Source of the DNA: Martinezella rhizogenes
GTDB taxonomy: Bacteria > Pseudomonadota > Alphaproteobacteria > Rhizobiales > Rhizobiaceae
Length of the DNA stretch: 64,000 bases
Assembly (NCBI RefSeq): GCF_000799715.1
Contig: NZ_JUHG01000011.1
Span: forward strand, 124,001-188,000
Direction of reading: 5' to 3'
The first letter of the stretch is position 1. Each line of letters begins with the position of its first letter. Positions 9,647-18,587 of the stretch are shown here, one piece after another. The translations under genes were made by a program, and so were the position numbers. Below the pieces are notes generated by a model, which searched no databases, was not told where the DNA came from, and saw nothing but the letters and a program-made list of their open reading frames with translations.

Positions 9647-10032
9647 TGAGACTTCTGAGGTTTGGTGAGCCGGATGGCAACTCTTCGCTTCGGGAACTCA
9701 GTTCGAGGCTACGCATTCACAAGGAACTGGCGGACGATCTCCAGCGGCTTCTAACGGAGCGATCCATTCCGCACCTCAATCCGGAAGTCGTGACGTTGGT
9801 TGAGGATTGGACAGTCGAGAAATATATATGCCCGATGCTCGTCGGTCGCTTTCAAGATCCCCGAAAGCCCGGCGACCTTCCCGCCGACTGGTTAAGCTTC
9901 AGTGCACCGCTGGAACTGATTTCAATAGAAGCAAAAGCGGCCCGTTCGCTTACGCAATGGTATCGGCTCGGTGAACCGTCGGCTCTTGCTGAGGACGCGG
10001 TCCACATCTGGAGTTTTCCTGATGGCCGATAG
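9646..10032 (+). CDS. Small DUF6634-like protein 2
   Basis: A 128-aa protein with the same core as the preceding gene: a helical N-terminus, then CPMLVGRFQDP, a strand-rich stretch and SLTQWYRLGEPS. The two are probably diverged tandem paralogues. It overlaps its upstream neighbour by one base and the downstream FtsH-like gene by 11 bases, so the three form one translational unit. It may be an adaptor, substrate or inhibitor for the protease; that is inference from coupling only. Confidence 0.7.
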   Translation: MRLLRFGEPDGNSSLRELSSRLRIHKELADDLQRLLTERSIPHLNPEVVTLVEDWTVEKYICPMLVGRFQDPRKPGDLPADWLSFSAPLELISIEAKAARSLTQWYRLGEPSALAEDAVHIWSFPDGR

Positions 10033-12016
10033 CGATAACTATCTGGTCGAATTCCGTCCGAGGAACGCTTCTCGCCGGCTTCGTGATGCCGTCAGGAAGG
10101 CTCCAGGGGTCTTTCTTCTACATGCTGCATTCCGTCGAGCTCTACGATCCCAGCATCGGCTCCGGAACAGCCTTCCATCTATCGTGGTCGTTATTGTTGA
10201 CACCGAGGAAATTACCGACGTCTATCGAAAGGCAGCGGAGCTTGCGCTGACCGGCCGGATCGAGCCATGGCCACACCTGCAGCGGCAATCGAAGGCCTTT
10301 GTCCATGTGTTACCTCCGCCATCGAAAAAGAAATCGAAGACAAAAACGCTCTCATTCCTTGAGGAGTATGGACGGTTCGATTTTGTCCTGGTCCTTGCGC
10401 TCAATCGGTCCGACCTGCCGGAAGAGTTGACAATCTTGGCGGACGGCGTCGTCGATCTCGGACCTCCGACGGCAGATCACATCAACGCGGCCCGCCGGCT
10501 TCTGGGGCGCCGGCCGCTGGAGGACGTCACTGCTGCGGCGATCGCCCGTTTGGATCTCTCGATGATGGTGACACTCGCGGGCAAGCCCCGCGTCTCTCTG
10601 GACGTCGTCCGCAAACTAAATGCCGCCGGCAGTGTCCCAGCTACTGAGGCGGCACCATCCCTAGAGGAATTGCCAGGCTATGGAGGCGCAAGAGAATGGG
10701 GCTTGGCTTTCGTCGAAGACGTTCGTCGCTTCAATCGTGGAGAGATGGATTGGGGTCATATGGATCGAGGCGTCCTTCTCCACGGCCCACCCGGAACCGG
10801 CAAGACCCTGTTTGCGCAGGCGCTTGCCAAATCGGCAGGCCTGCCGCTGATAACGGCATCGGTTTCGCAATGGCAATCGTATGGCCATTTAGGAGATCTG
10901 CTCGGCGCGATGCGTCGGACCTTCGAAATGGCTCAGGCGCAACAACCTGCTATCGTCTTCCTTGATGAGCTCGATGCGATCGGCGATCGAACACAGTTCG
11001 CAAACAATCATGCAAATTATTCACGTCAGGTGGTCAACTACCTTCTCGAATCCATAGACGGCGCAGGAGGACGGCATCAGATCGTCGTTATCGGGGCAAC
11101 GAACTTCCCGGAAGCTATCGATGCCGCACTGCTGCGAAGTGGACGCCTGGAGAGACATATCCCGATAGGCCTGCCCGACGAGGAGGAGCGCTTCGACATC
11201 CTGCAATTTCATCTGAAGCTGGCGGACGACATAACGGAGCTAAGGGATATCGCAGCGGATCTTGAGGGCTGGAATGGTGCCGACCTTGAGATGATTGCGC
11301 GGGAAGCCAGAAGGATTGGACGCAGGCAGAGCCGGCCGGTCCAGATCGCCGACGTCGCCAACTCACTGCCGCCGGTCCAAGAACTTTCCGAGGAGAGCCT
11401 ACGACGCATTGCAATTCATGAAGCGGGTCATGTCATCGTTGCCCATGTGCTGTCACCATGCGCCAAAATCAGCGTCGCGATCCGGCGGCAAGTGAGATGG
11501 CTCGGGTCACAGGTGCGCCAGCGTGTCGGCGCCGTAAGGTATGAGTTGCCGGAGGACGAGCGTTCATTTGATACTCGTGACCGGCTCGAATCCTTGATCT
11601 GCCGGATACTTGCTGGCGCTGCAGCCGAAGAAACCCTTCTTGGCTGCAGATCGAGCGGCTTCTCAGGCTCGAAGGGAAGCGACCTCGAAGAAGCCACTAT
11701 TTTGGCGACTCAGATGGTAGCTTCGTACGGGATGGGTAGAAGTCTGCCATTCCTCATAGAAGCCCATCAGGTCTCTGCCGAGAGCGCAGGAAGGCTGCCG
11801 TACGCGCTCCGTGAAGATGTCAGCCGAATCCTTGACGAGCAATATTCCCGCGCCACTGCCATATTGATCGAACACTCTGCCCTGCTTGATAGGATTGCTA
11901 CTGAACTGTTCGAGAGGGGGGCACTTACAGTAGACGACGTCGCCGACCTGATCGCGAACAATGTGGCGGAGAAAGGTCAAGCCAATATGTCCGCAGTAGT
12001 CGCGCGCGGAGCATAA
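10022..12016 (+). CDS. Soluble FtsH-like AAA+ metalloprotease
   Basis: A 664-aa protein with an AAA+ ATPase joined to an M41 peptidase. Walker A is GPPGTGKT (about residues 255-262), Walker B IVFLDELDAIGD, and the arginine-finger segment ALLRSGRLERHIP. The zinc site is HEAGH at about residue 466, with the third-ligand aspartate in GSDLEEATILATQMV, as in FtsH. Unlike FtsH it has no N-terminal membrane helices; the first 230 residues are a soluble domain of unknown type. The ATG at 10022 overlaps the preceding gene by 11 bases. It probably unfolds and degrades specific proteins, perhaps as a stress or defence effector. Confidence 0.85.
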   Translation: MADSDNYLVEFRPRNASRRLRDAVRKAPGVFLLHAAFRRALRSQHRLRNSLPSIVVVIVDTEEITDVYRKAAELALTGRIEPWPHLQRQSKAFVHVLPPPSKKKSKTKTLSFLEEYGRFDFVLVLALNRSDLPEELTILADGVVDLGPPTADHINAARRLLGRRPLEDVTAAAIARLDLSMMVTLAGKPRVSLDVVRKLNAAGSVPATEAAPSLEELPGYGGAREWGLAFVEDVRRFNRGEMDWGHMDRGVLLHGPPGTGKTLFAQALAKSAGLPLITASVSQWQSYGHLGDLLGAMRRTFEMAQAQQPAIVFLDELDAIGDRTQFANNHANYSRQVVNYLLESIDGAGGRHQIVVIGATNFPEAIDAALLRSGRLERHIPIGLPDEEERFDILQFHLKLADDITELRDIAADLEGWNGADLEMIAREARRIGRRQSRPVQIADVANSLPPVQELSEESLRRIAIHEAGHVIVAHVLSPCAKISVAIRRQVRWLGSQVRQRVGAVRYELPEDERSFDTRDRLESLICRILAGAAAEETLLGCRSSGFSGSKGSDLEEATILATQMVASYGMGRSLPFLIEAHQVSAESAGRLPYALREDVSRILDEQYSRATAILIEHSALLDRIATELFERGALTVDDVADLIANNVAEKGQANMSAVVARGA

Positions 12017-12056
12017 TCGCCAACTTTTACTTCAAAATCATCAGGAATGTTGACCG

Positions 12057-12347
12057 TCAGGTCGTGCGCTTTTTTAGGGCTTCACGCGGTCGGCCCTGTG
12101 TCACGAGCTTTCGTGGCTTAGGCCGTTCCGCATGAGTTGAGCCCTCGCGCGATGCCATATCCGCACGATTGCCGTCACGCTTCGCAGCGGACCCAAGTGC
12201 CGGTCTGTCGGCGGGGATGTGTGGGACATCGTCCCCTTCGTTGGCAGCCATTTCACAAGCCTCAAGAATAGAGCCAAGATGTCGGCATAGTAGCTCTATC
12301 CAAATATTTGCGCCATCACTCCTTAGGTAGCAGCCGCGCGCCGTCAC
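12057..12347 (-). CDS. Hypothetical small basic protein (doubtful)
   Basis: An open frame of 96 codons in the gap between the FtsH-like gene and the helicase. The product is polar and basic with no recognisable motif. It could be a remnant of an older gene or a chance frame. Confidence 0.25.
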   Translation of the reverse strand: MTARGCYLRSDGANIWIELLCRHLGSILEACEMAANEGDDVPHIPADRPALGSAAKRDGNRADMASREGSTHAERPKPRKLVTQGRPREALKKRTT

Positions 12348-12387
12348 GGCGCGCCGACGATTTCACTTCCCAATGCAAGACTTGCGG

Positions 12388-14445
12388 CTACTCACTGAAG
12401 TCCACGAGATACTCGGACCCCGGCCGCAAGCCGGTAAGAACCAGATGTTCCCGCGCGCGGGTGCATGCCACGTAGAGCAGCCGTCGCTCTGTCTCGTACA
12501 CGTCGTCAAGCTCTGCCTCGTCGGCTGCATCCGCTACGCGTTCGTCGAGAGGTAGGATTCCTTCATCGCAAGCCATTACGACTACGGCGCGAAATTCCAG
12601 ACCTTTCGCCAGGCTCATTGGCGACGTGACAATGCCGGCAGCCTCATCAATTCCAGGCACGCTTGCTCGGGCACGCGGGATCAATTGCGGTGTCCGTACG
12701 AAGACGCCGATCTCATGAGCGGCGATACCTTCATCCAGCCAGGTGCGGATGGTGGCGCGCACACTGTCGGCTTCCTCGAGCTCATTCTCAAAGGTTCTGA
12801 TTTCCGGCGGCGGCCCTGAAAAGACGGAAACGATTCCGCGGCGCTCGTCCTCAAGTCCATCGGTGTCGCGTAGAATGTTGGGCAAGAGCTTGTCAGCAGC
12901 CTGCCGAATCTGCTGTGACGTACGATAGCAGACCTTGAGCGTGTGCGACCTGCCGCGAACGTCAATGCCCAGTCCAGCCCAAGAGAAGGGGTGTTGAAAG
13001 ATGCGCTGGCCGACATCGCCAGACAGAAAAACGGCGTCCGCACCGACCGGAGCCAATGCAGCAAAAAATTGGAGCTCTGCTGGCGCAAGATCCTGTGCTT
13101 CGTCAATGATGATGTGGTCGAATGGCTTCGATCTGCGGTCGATGATTGAACTGGCGAGACTCGTGAAGACCTCAGACCAAGTCGTGTATCGCTCAGACGA
13201 CAATGATGCGCGCACCGACGCAAACACAGGCCAGAGCCGCTCCCGCTGGTTCGGACCGAGGCGGCTCTTGCGGCCCATTCTTTGAACGGTCGCATAGGCC
13301 TCCGGGGACGTGATCCCCCAGGCGTCGATCACATTGGTCCACTCGGACAGCAGGAATCGATCCGAAAATCCCTTCAGATCGGCTTTGGTCGCGGCATCGT
13401 GGAGCCGCTCCCTAAGTATCGGTTCTGACGCAATCCGGGGGCGCACGCCATACTCTAGCTGATGCATCTGTTCCGCTATTCCGCGAAAGGAGGCGGTGGT
13501 GATGCGAGGTACGATGCCGCCAGTCTCCGGTGCGAGCACGAGAAGCTTCTTTGCCATGGCCTCGGCAAGGGGCTGGGAGAAACTTGCCAACAGGATCCGA
13601 GCATTAGGGTTTTGCCGGGCCAGCCGGACCGCGCGATGAATCGCTACGATCGTCTTGCCTGTCCCGGCCGAACCCGCCACGCGGGCAGGTCCAGCGAACG
13701 TTTGCTCAACCAGGGACCGTTGCGAGGGATGGAGGAAGACCCCCCATTTCTCCCACGGGAAGGCGAGTGCCTGTTCTAGTTCATCCTGGTCAGCAATCGG
13801 ACGGATCCTGCGCAGTGCATCAGGGTGGGAAAATGGATCGGCGAGGCGAGCAACAGACGCGGGTAGTGTTCCCGTGGCGGCATATTCCAGTAGCGCCTCG
13901 GAGGCCTCTGCTGGCAGATGCGCCGCAAGTAAGAAAAAACCTTCCTCGTTGGCGTCGCGGACATCGGCAAACCAGTCTTCGGGAACACCCGCTGACAGCA
14001 GCGCCTCATCGTCGAGAGATGCGAAAAGCGGCTTAGACGGTGAACCATCGTTCACGCCTTTCGCAGGCTCGGGAAAAACGAAGTTGAACGTTCCCGGCGG
14101 CGCTACGTCTTCGACGCGCTCGCGCACTTCGACGATCTGTATTGCGCCCGTCCGTGGATGGGCCTCGATCCGCCGGCGCTCAGCCCACGCATAAGCCGCG
14201 TCGTGATGGTCGACATAGGCGACCATCACGCTGTCTCTCGTCCTGTGGACGATAAGCCTTATGTCCCGATTGACACGAGCCGACCAGAAGTTCGGATCCT
14301 TGCTGTTTTCAATTCGATGGAGCTGCAGCCCGTTGCCGGAGGGATCCATCTGCAAATCAAAGACACTCGCCTTGACTGCCTTCTGATCCACGCCTGATAG
14401 TCGGTTGAACGAGGCGGTAAATGTCTCTGCTATCAGGAAGTTCAC
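12388..14445 (-). CDS. UvrD/Rep-type helicase with N-terminal RelE-like domain
   Basis: A 685-aa superfamily 1 helicase. Residues 1-95 look like a RelE/ParE toxin fold (FTASFNRLSGVDQKAVKAS, ending HHDAAYAWAERR). Walker A is GSAGTGKT at 258-265; motif II IIIDEAQDL; late motifs SLAKGLEFRAVVVMACDEG and LLYVACTRAREHLVLTG. It is the last gene of a leftward operon with a type III restriction system and starts 9 bases after the stop of the 127-aa gene. It may act on DNA ends or stalled phage DNA. Whether the RelE-like part still cuts RNA is unknown. Confidence 0.88.
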   Translation of the reverse strand: MNFLIAETFTASFNRLSGVDQKAVKASVFDLQMDPSGNGLQLHRIENSKDPNFWSARVNRDIRLIVHRTRDSVMVAYVDHHDAAYAWAERRRIEAHPRTGAIQIVEVRERVEDVAPPGTFNFVFPEPAKGVNDGSPSKPLFASLDDEALLSAGVPEDWFADVRDANEEGFFLLAAHLPAEASEALLEYAATGTLPASVARLADPFSHPDALRRIRPIADQDELEQALAFPWEKWGVFLHPSQRSLVEQTFAGPARVAGSAGTGKTIVAIHRAVRLARQNPNARILLASFSQPLAEAMAKKLLVLAPETGGIVPRITTASFRGIAEQMHQLEYGVRPRIASEPILRERLHDAATKADLKGFSDRFLLSEWTNVIDAWGITSPEAYATVQRMGRKSRLGPNQRERLWPVFASVRASLSSERYTTWSEVFTSLASSIIDRRSKPFDHIIIDEAQDLAPAELQFFAALAPVGADAVFLSGDVGQRIFQHPFSWAGLGIDVRGRSHTLKVCYRTSQQIRQAADKLLPNILRDTDGLEDERRGIVSVFSGPPPEIRTFENELEEADSVRATIRTWLDEGIAAHEIGVFVRTPQLIPRARASVPGIDEAAGIVTSPMSLAKGLEFRAVVVMACDEGILPLDERVADAADEAELDDVYETERRLLYVACTRAREHLVLTGLRPGSEYLVDFSE

Positions 14446-14454
14446 GTCACCACC

Positions 14455-14838
14455 TCACTTCCATTGTGCGCGCAGCCGCTCGAGCTGTTCACTCCAGAAT
14501 TCTATCTCATCAATGAAGGAATATCCGAGCGATCGCGAAAGGTCGAAGAAGCCCTTGCCCGGTTGCAGATCGTGTTTGTGAACCACCAGTGCGGTGATGA
14601 GTGGTCGCCCGCCTTCGTGCTCGTCAGTGGAAATTTCACCAAGAAAGTGAGCGAGCCGCGGGTCATGCGGCTCCATCTGAACCGCCGAAATCTTGCTTGT
14701 CAGTTCCGAATAGGTGATCGGGTCGCAGCACTTCGCTCGTTGCCTGAGAATGACTAGGGCCTCGTTCTTGGCCTTCTTCCAGGCCATGGCACTAAATCCG
14801 TGATCGAAGTTTTCCCGCCGCATATCCGTTAAGCCCAT
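14455..14838 (-). CDS. 127-aa protein with alkyltransferase-like (ATL/MGMT-like) motif
   Basis: No named family recognised. Residues 40-105 read ITYSELTSKI...HFLGEIS...GRPLITALVVHK..LQPGKGFF. This parallels residues 35-103 of the nuclease at 18588 (MTYGELGAKL...VVGSLMGKI...APLINVLAVN..RQPSKGAGSF). Both recall the DNA-binding domain of O6-alkylguanine transferases, but the reactive PCHR cysteine is absent. The gene overlaps the 273-aa gene by 10 bases and precedes the helicase. Likely a DNA-binding partner in the operon. The ATG at 14838 is used; MAWKKAKN at 14784 is an alternative. Confidence 0.7.
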   Translation of the reverse strand: MGLTDMRRENFDHGFSAMAWKKAKNEALVILRQRAKCCDPITYSELTSKISAVQMEPHDPRLAHFLGEISTDEHEGGRPLITALVVHKHDLQPGKGFFDLSRSLGYSFIDEIEFWSEQLERLRAQWK

Positions 14839-15650
14839 TGATCAGAAAGGTTGTGACGAGTTCCGAGCATGTAGAGGCCGCTATGCACGTCGAGTATACT
14901 CCAATCCGATTTACCCTTGAGGAGTTCGTGCATTAGGGCGTTATTTTCGTAGATGGCGCCCGGCTCGAATGCCTCGTCATCCAGTGCGTTTCCCGCAGGT
15001 TTTTGAGACAACAACTTCGCCTGGTGTAGCAGCGCCAGACCCATATAAATCGGCCCTCCTGGCGGAAGCATGACTTCCCGGTTCTTGAGCGTGGAAGACA
15101 AGGCAGGCTTCGAGAACAATGCCACCATAAACATTGCTGTCGCATTCCAACTGCCTATGTAGCGCGGCCGCTCTTCTGTTTTCGACAGTATCGGCTGCAG
15201 CCATCGCTCCTGCGCGCGGCCATAGCTCGCAAGATCATCCGGCAAATCTCTGGGCAACCTGACTTTTTGAAACATTGCATAGCCGCCAGTGAGAGACTGT
15301 TCGATCGGGGTCGGGCCGCGCTCAAGGTGAAATGTCTTCGCCTTGCCAAGTGACGTAGAATCAAGACTTGAAAGGACCTTCGTCGCGTGGTCTGTAAAGT
15401 CGTCGTGTATCTGGGCTAGATGCCCCCATCCAAGGCCGACGGCGAAGCAGACGTGCCACGGGTCGCGATCAGGAAACTTGGCCAATTGGTCTGTGATTTC
15501 ATTGAACGCGAACTTGTTCAGCTTCTTACTGCCTTCGTGCAGGAGTTGCTGAACTTTTGATCGTGCTGGGCCTCCGCCGATGCCGCCGCCCTTCACGCAA
15601 AGTTCGTTGAAGGTTGTTTGGACCATATTGAGGGGCTTTGCGATCTTCAT
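14829..15650 (-). CDS. 273-aa protein of unknown function in the restriction operon
   Basis: Not recognised. The 273-aa product is soluble, mostly helical, with a tryptophan/histidine-rich segment (WHVCFAVGLGWGHLAQIHDDF, about residues 85-105) and no visible catalytic motif. It starts 2 bases after the stop of mod and overlaps the next gene by 10 bases, so it is made together with Mod and the helicase. Its conservation within such operons is the best clue to its role; from sequence alone none can be given. Confidence 0.75.
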   Translation of the reverse strand: MKIAKPLNMVQTTFNELCVKGGGIGGGPARSKVQQLLHEGSKKLNKFAFNEITDQLAKFPDRDPWHVCFAVGLGWGHLAQIHDDFTDHATKVLSSLDSTSLGKAKTFHLERGPTPIEQSLTGGYAMFQKVRLPRDLPDDLASYGRAQERWLQPILSKTEERPRYIGSWNATAMFMVALFSKPALSSTLKNREVMLPPGGPIYMGLALLHQAKLLSQKPAGNALDDEAFEPGAIYENNALMHELLKGKSDWSILDVHSGLYMLGTRHNLSDQWA

Positions 15651-15652
15651 CC

Positions 15653-18583
15653 TTAAACCCCAAAGACCTTCATCACTTCATCCCCGAAATGGTTGATGAC
15701 CTTCACCGCAATCTTGCCCGTTGCCGGGCGTTCGAACGGGCGTGACGTATCTGAATAGAGCGTCGCCCAGGCGTCCTCGTCGATATCGGCCTGCAGCGCG
15801 GTACGCAGGCTCTTGTAGGGATCGTTGGCACCGAGGAAGTAGGCGTGGCGGACGAAGAAGCTTTCCTCGTTGTAGTCTGTGTCGACGAACCAAGCGGCAA
15901 TGCCGGCGGTGTCGTTCGAGCGGATGTCGCCGGTATTCGGGTCGAACACGTCGACGCCGTTCACCTTCACGCGGATCTGCGGGCCGCCATCGTCGAGAAT
16001 GTCGACGTCCGGTTCGCCGAAGACAACGAACATGTTGCCGCGGCCGGTGTTCTTCAATTCCTCCGACATGTGCATGTCGGGGTTGATGCGCGCCTTGAGG
16101 ATTTTCAGGCTGCCCAGGCTACCCAGTTCCGAGGAATGGGCGTCGAAGTTAAAGGCGCAGGCGATCAGCACGTCGAAGCGGGCGTCGACCGCCTCGCGCG
16201 CCGCAGCGACGATGTCCTGCCGGCCGACCGTGCCGTATTCCGGCCCGATCAGGATCGCAGCGCGGCGCTCCGGCCCGCTCTCACCTTCGATGAAAGTGCC
16301 GCTCGCGCCGATGAACTTGCCACCCGGCCAGGGGGTCAGGCTGTCGAAGGTGATGCGGTCGCCCTTGTCCTGCTGCTTGACGCCCTCGGTCCGGAGGTAG
16401 TCGATGACGATCGCCGCAAAATCCTGGCCGGCTAGATCGGCTTGCGCTGCTGATCGCCGGCCTTCGGCGGCCTCGATGTCGTCGACCAGTTCCTCGTCAC
16501 TCGCCGGCAGCACCCGATGCGGCGACAGGCTCTCCACAGTGAACGGCCCGGCGACGCGGACGCGACCGGGATCGGTGTAAGGCTTGTCGTAGAGATATTC
16601 AACGTCGGCCCGCGCGGCGATCGAGGCGTCGATCTCGGTCTGGCGGGCGATGCGGGCTTCCCACCATTTGGCGTGCGGCTCCCTAGCGGCGGCCGGCGCG
16701 CCGGCAGGTAGCTCGCGCAAGATCTGCCACTCCTCATGCGACGTGCTGAGCGCTGTATTGAGCGCGGCGCGCAGCGGCTCCATGACGGCTTGCCACTTCT
16801 CCCAGATGTCATCAATCAGCGGGTTGTTAGCGATCGAGCTGAGCATGATGTGAGGAACTCGCCCATAGACGAAGCCCTGGCGAATATCGTTATGGACGGG
16901 GATGTCTGACTGCGGGCGCATGGTCAACCCGGCTTCCTTAGCGCGTCCATCTCGACTGTCAGACAAAAGATACCAAGGATATCGTGCCGCCATCAGACGT
17001 GTGCGTGCCAGCGCTAGGGCGACGCGGCTAGTGTCCATCGTAATCCAACGTCGACCCCACTGCTCGGCGACATAGGATGTGGTTCCAGAACCACATGTAG
17101 GATCAAGAACAAGGTCCCCAGGATCTGTCGTCATCAAAATGCAACGTTGAATCGCCTTTTCGACGGTCTGAACGACATAAACTCTGTTCTGCTCTGATCG
17201 AACATCAAGCCAGAAGTTGTTTATGGGAAGCTGATCGAAATCACTCCAGAACTGCTTGTATATCCGAACTGACTTGGGCTGACTAACAATACGATTAGCT
17301 TTGCATAGTCGTATCATTCCCGGAATGGTCGTCTTCCAATTTCTATTACTACCAGAATTGAATACCATGCCCTGAAATTCAAAGGAGCCCGTTGTATTGG
17401 CACGAACCCCCGGAGAAACAGCAGAATTCGTTCTAAATACCTCTCGAATGTCGACGGTGGACGGATCCGCGGCTTCCTCGGGCGCAACCTTGCGCGTCGA
17501 AACCCTAGCCTCATCTATCCAGCGAAACTCTCCTCGAATCTCCTGATCCAGAGGTTTCGACAGATAAAGTTGACGATATTTTGTGTTTTTTCGATCTTTA
17601 GCGAACCATATAATAATATCATATGTACTTGAAATAAGCTCAGAAGTAAGTCCGGTCGATTTGGATAGAGCGATCTCTGCGACGAAATTCTTATCTCCAA
17701 ACACCTCGTCCATCACCGCTCGGACCCGATGGACATTCTCGTCGCTAATTTGTACGAAAATCGAGCCACTCTCCGTCAATAGGTCGCGCATCGCGGTCAG
17801 CCGGTCGCGTAGATAGGTCAGGTAGGAATGGATGCCATCCTTCCACGTGTCGCGGAACGCCTTTACCTGTTCGGGTTCGCGAGAGATGTCGGCTTGCTTG
17901 CCGTCCTTGACCTCATAAGATTGCGTCGAAACCTGCCAGTTCGAGTTAAATTTAATGCCGTAGGGCGGATCAAAATAGATGCACTGGACCTTGCCGCGCA
18001 GGCTCTCTCGCTCGGACAGGCTCGCCATAACCTGCAGGCTGTCGCCAAGGATCATGCGATTCGACCAGTGCTGGTCGTGCTGATAGAACTCCGCCCGCTG
18101 GTCTGGCTCGATGCCGTTAAAGTCGGCGAACAGATCTGGCGTATCCGTCTGTGCCTCGCGGCTGGCAGCGGTCCGCCGCTTCAGCTCATCGATGATCGCT
18201 TTGGGGTGGATCTTCTCCTGGATGTAAAGTGGCGGCACGTTGACCACGAGGTCGGACCAGTCTTGGCGGTCTTTACCCCGCCAGACGAGTTGGGCGTCCG
18301 ACAGCGTAAGTCGCCCGGTCTCGGCCAATTCCTGCATCTGTTCGTCGGAGATGGTGATCGTCGCACCGCTCCAGATCAACTCGGGCTTACCCGGCTCCTC
18401 TGCCGTCCGTGTCGAGCCGTGAACCAGCGATCGAGTCCGCGGATAGTGCTTCGGCGGCATCGGCGAGGTGTCCTCGTCACGCCGAAAGAAGCTCTCCATC
18501 TCGGCCGTTGGAATGTTGATGCGGCTGGCGCCTGCGTGCTTCAGCGCATCAATGATACGGGGGGATTTGGGCGTACGGGCCAT
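15653..18583 (-). CDS. Type III restriction system methyltransferase (Mod), beta class
   Basis: A 976-aa N6-adenine or N4-cytosine methyltransferase. The catalytic motif DPPY is at 205-208 and the SAM-binding motif DPTCGSGTT begins at 494; the order catalytic-TRD-SAM defines the beta class to which type III Mod belongs. The target-recognition region between them (about residues 215-490) is visibly AT-richer (17200-17720) than the flanks. The C-terminal 450 residues are longer than in compact Mod proteins. It sits 4 bases after the nuclease gene and two genes after res, giving modification partner and specificity for the system. Confidence 0.9.
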   Translation of the reverse strand: MARTPKSPRIIDALKHAGASRINIPTAEMESFFRRDEDTSPMPPKHYPRTRSLVHGSTRTAEEPGKPELIWSGATITISDEQMQELAETGRLTLSDAQLVWRGKDRQDWSDLVVNVPPLYIQEKIHPKAIIDELKRRTAASREAQTDTPDLFADFNGIEPDQRAEFYQHDQHWSNRMILGDSLQVMASLSERESLRGKVQCIYFDPPYGIKFNSNWQVSTQSYEVKDGKQADISREPEQVKAFRDTWKDGIHSYLTYLRDRLTAMRDLLTESGSIFVQISDENVHRVRAVMDEVFGDKNFVAEIALSKSTGLTSELISSTYDIIIWFAKDRKNTKYRQLYLSKPLDQEIRGEFRWIDEARVSTRKVAPEEAADPSTVDIREVFRTNSAVSPGVRANTTGSFEFQGMVFNSGSNRNWKTTIPGMIRLCKANRIVSQPKSVRIYKQFWSDFDQLPINNFWLDVRSEQNRVYVVQTVEKAIQRCILMTTDPGDLVLDPTCGSGTTSYVAEQWGRRWITMDTSRVALALARTRLMAARYPWYLLSDSRDGRAKEAGLTMRPQSDIPVHNDIRQGFVYGRVPHIMLSSIANNPLIDDIWEKWQAVMEPLRAALNTALSTSHEEWQILRELPAGAPAAAREPHAKWWEARIARQTEIDASIAARADVEYLYDKPYTDPGRVRVAGPFTVESLSPHRVLPASDEELVDDIEAAEGRRSAAQADLAGQDFAAIVIDYLRTEGVKQQDKGDRITFDSLTPWPGGKFIGASGTFIEGESGPERRAAILIGPEYGTVGRQDIVAAAREAVDARFDVLIACAFNFDAHSSELGSLGSLKILKARINPDMHMSEELKNTGRGNMFVVFGEPDVDILDDGGPQIRVKVNGVDVFDPNTGDIRSNDTAGIAAWFVDTDYNEESFFVRHAYFLGANDPYKSLRTALQADIDEDAWATLYSDTSRPFERPATGKIAVKVINHFGDEVMKVFGV

Positions 18584-18587
18584 GCGA

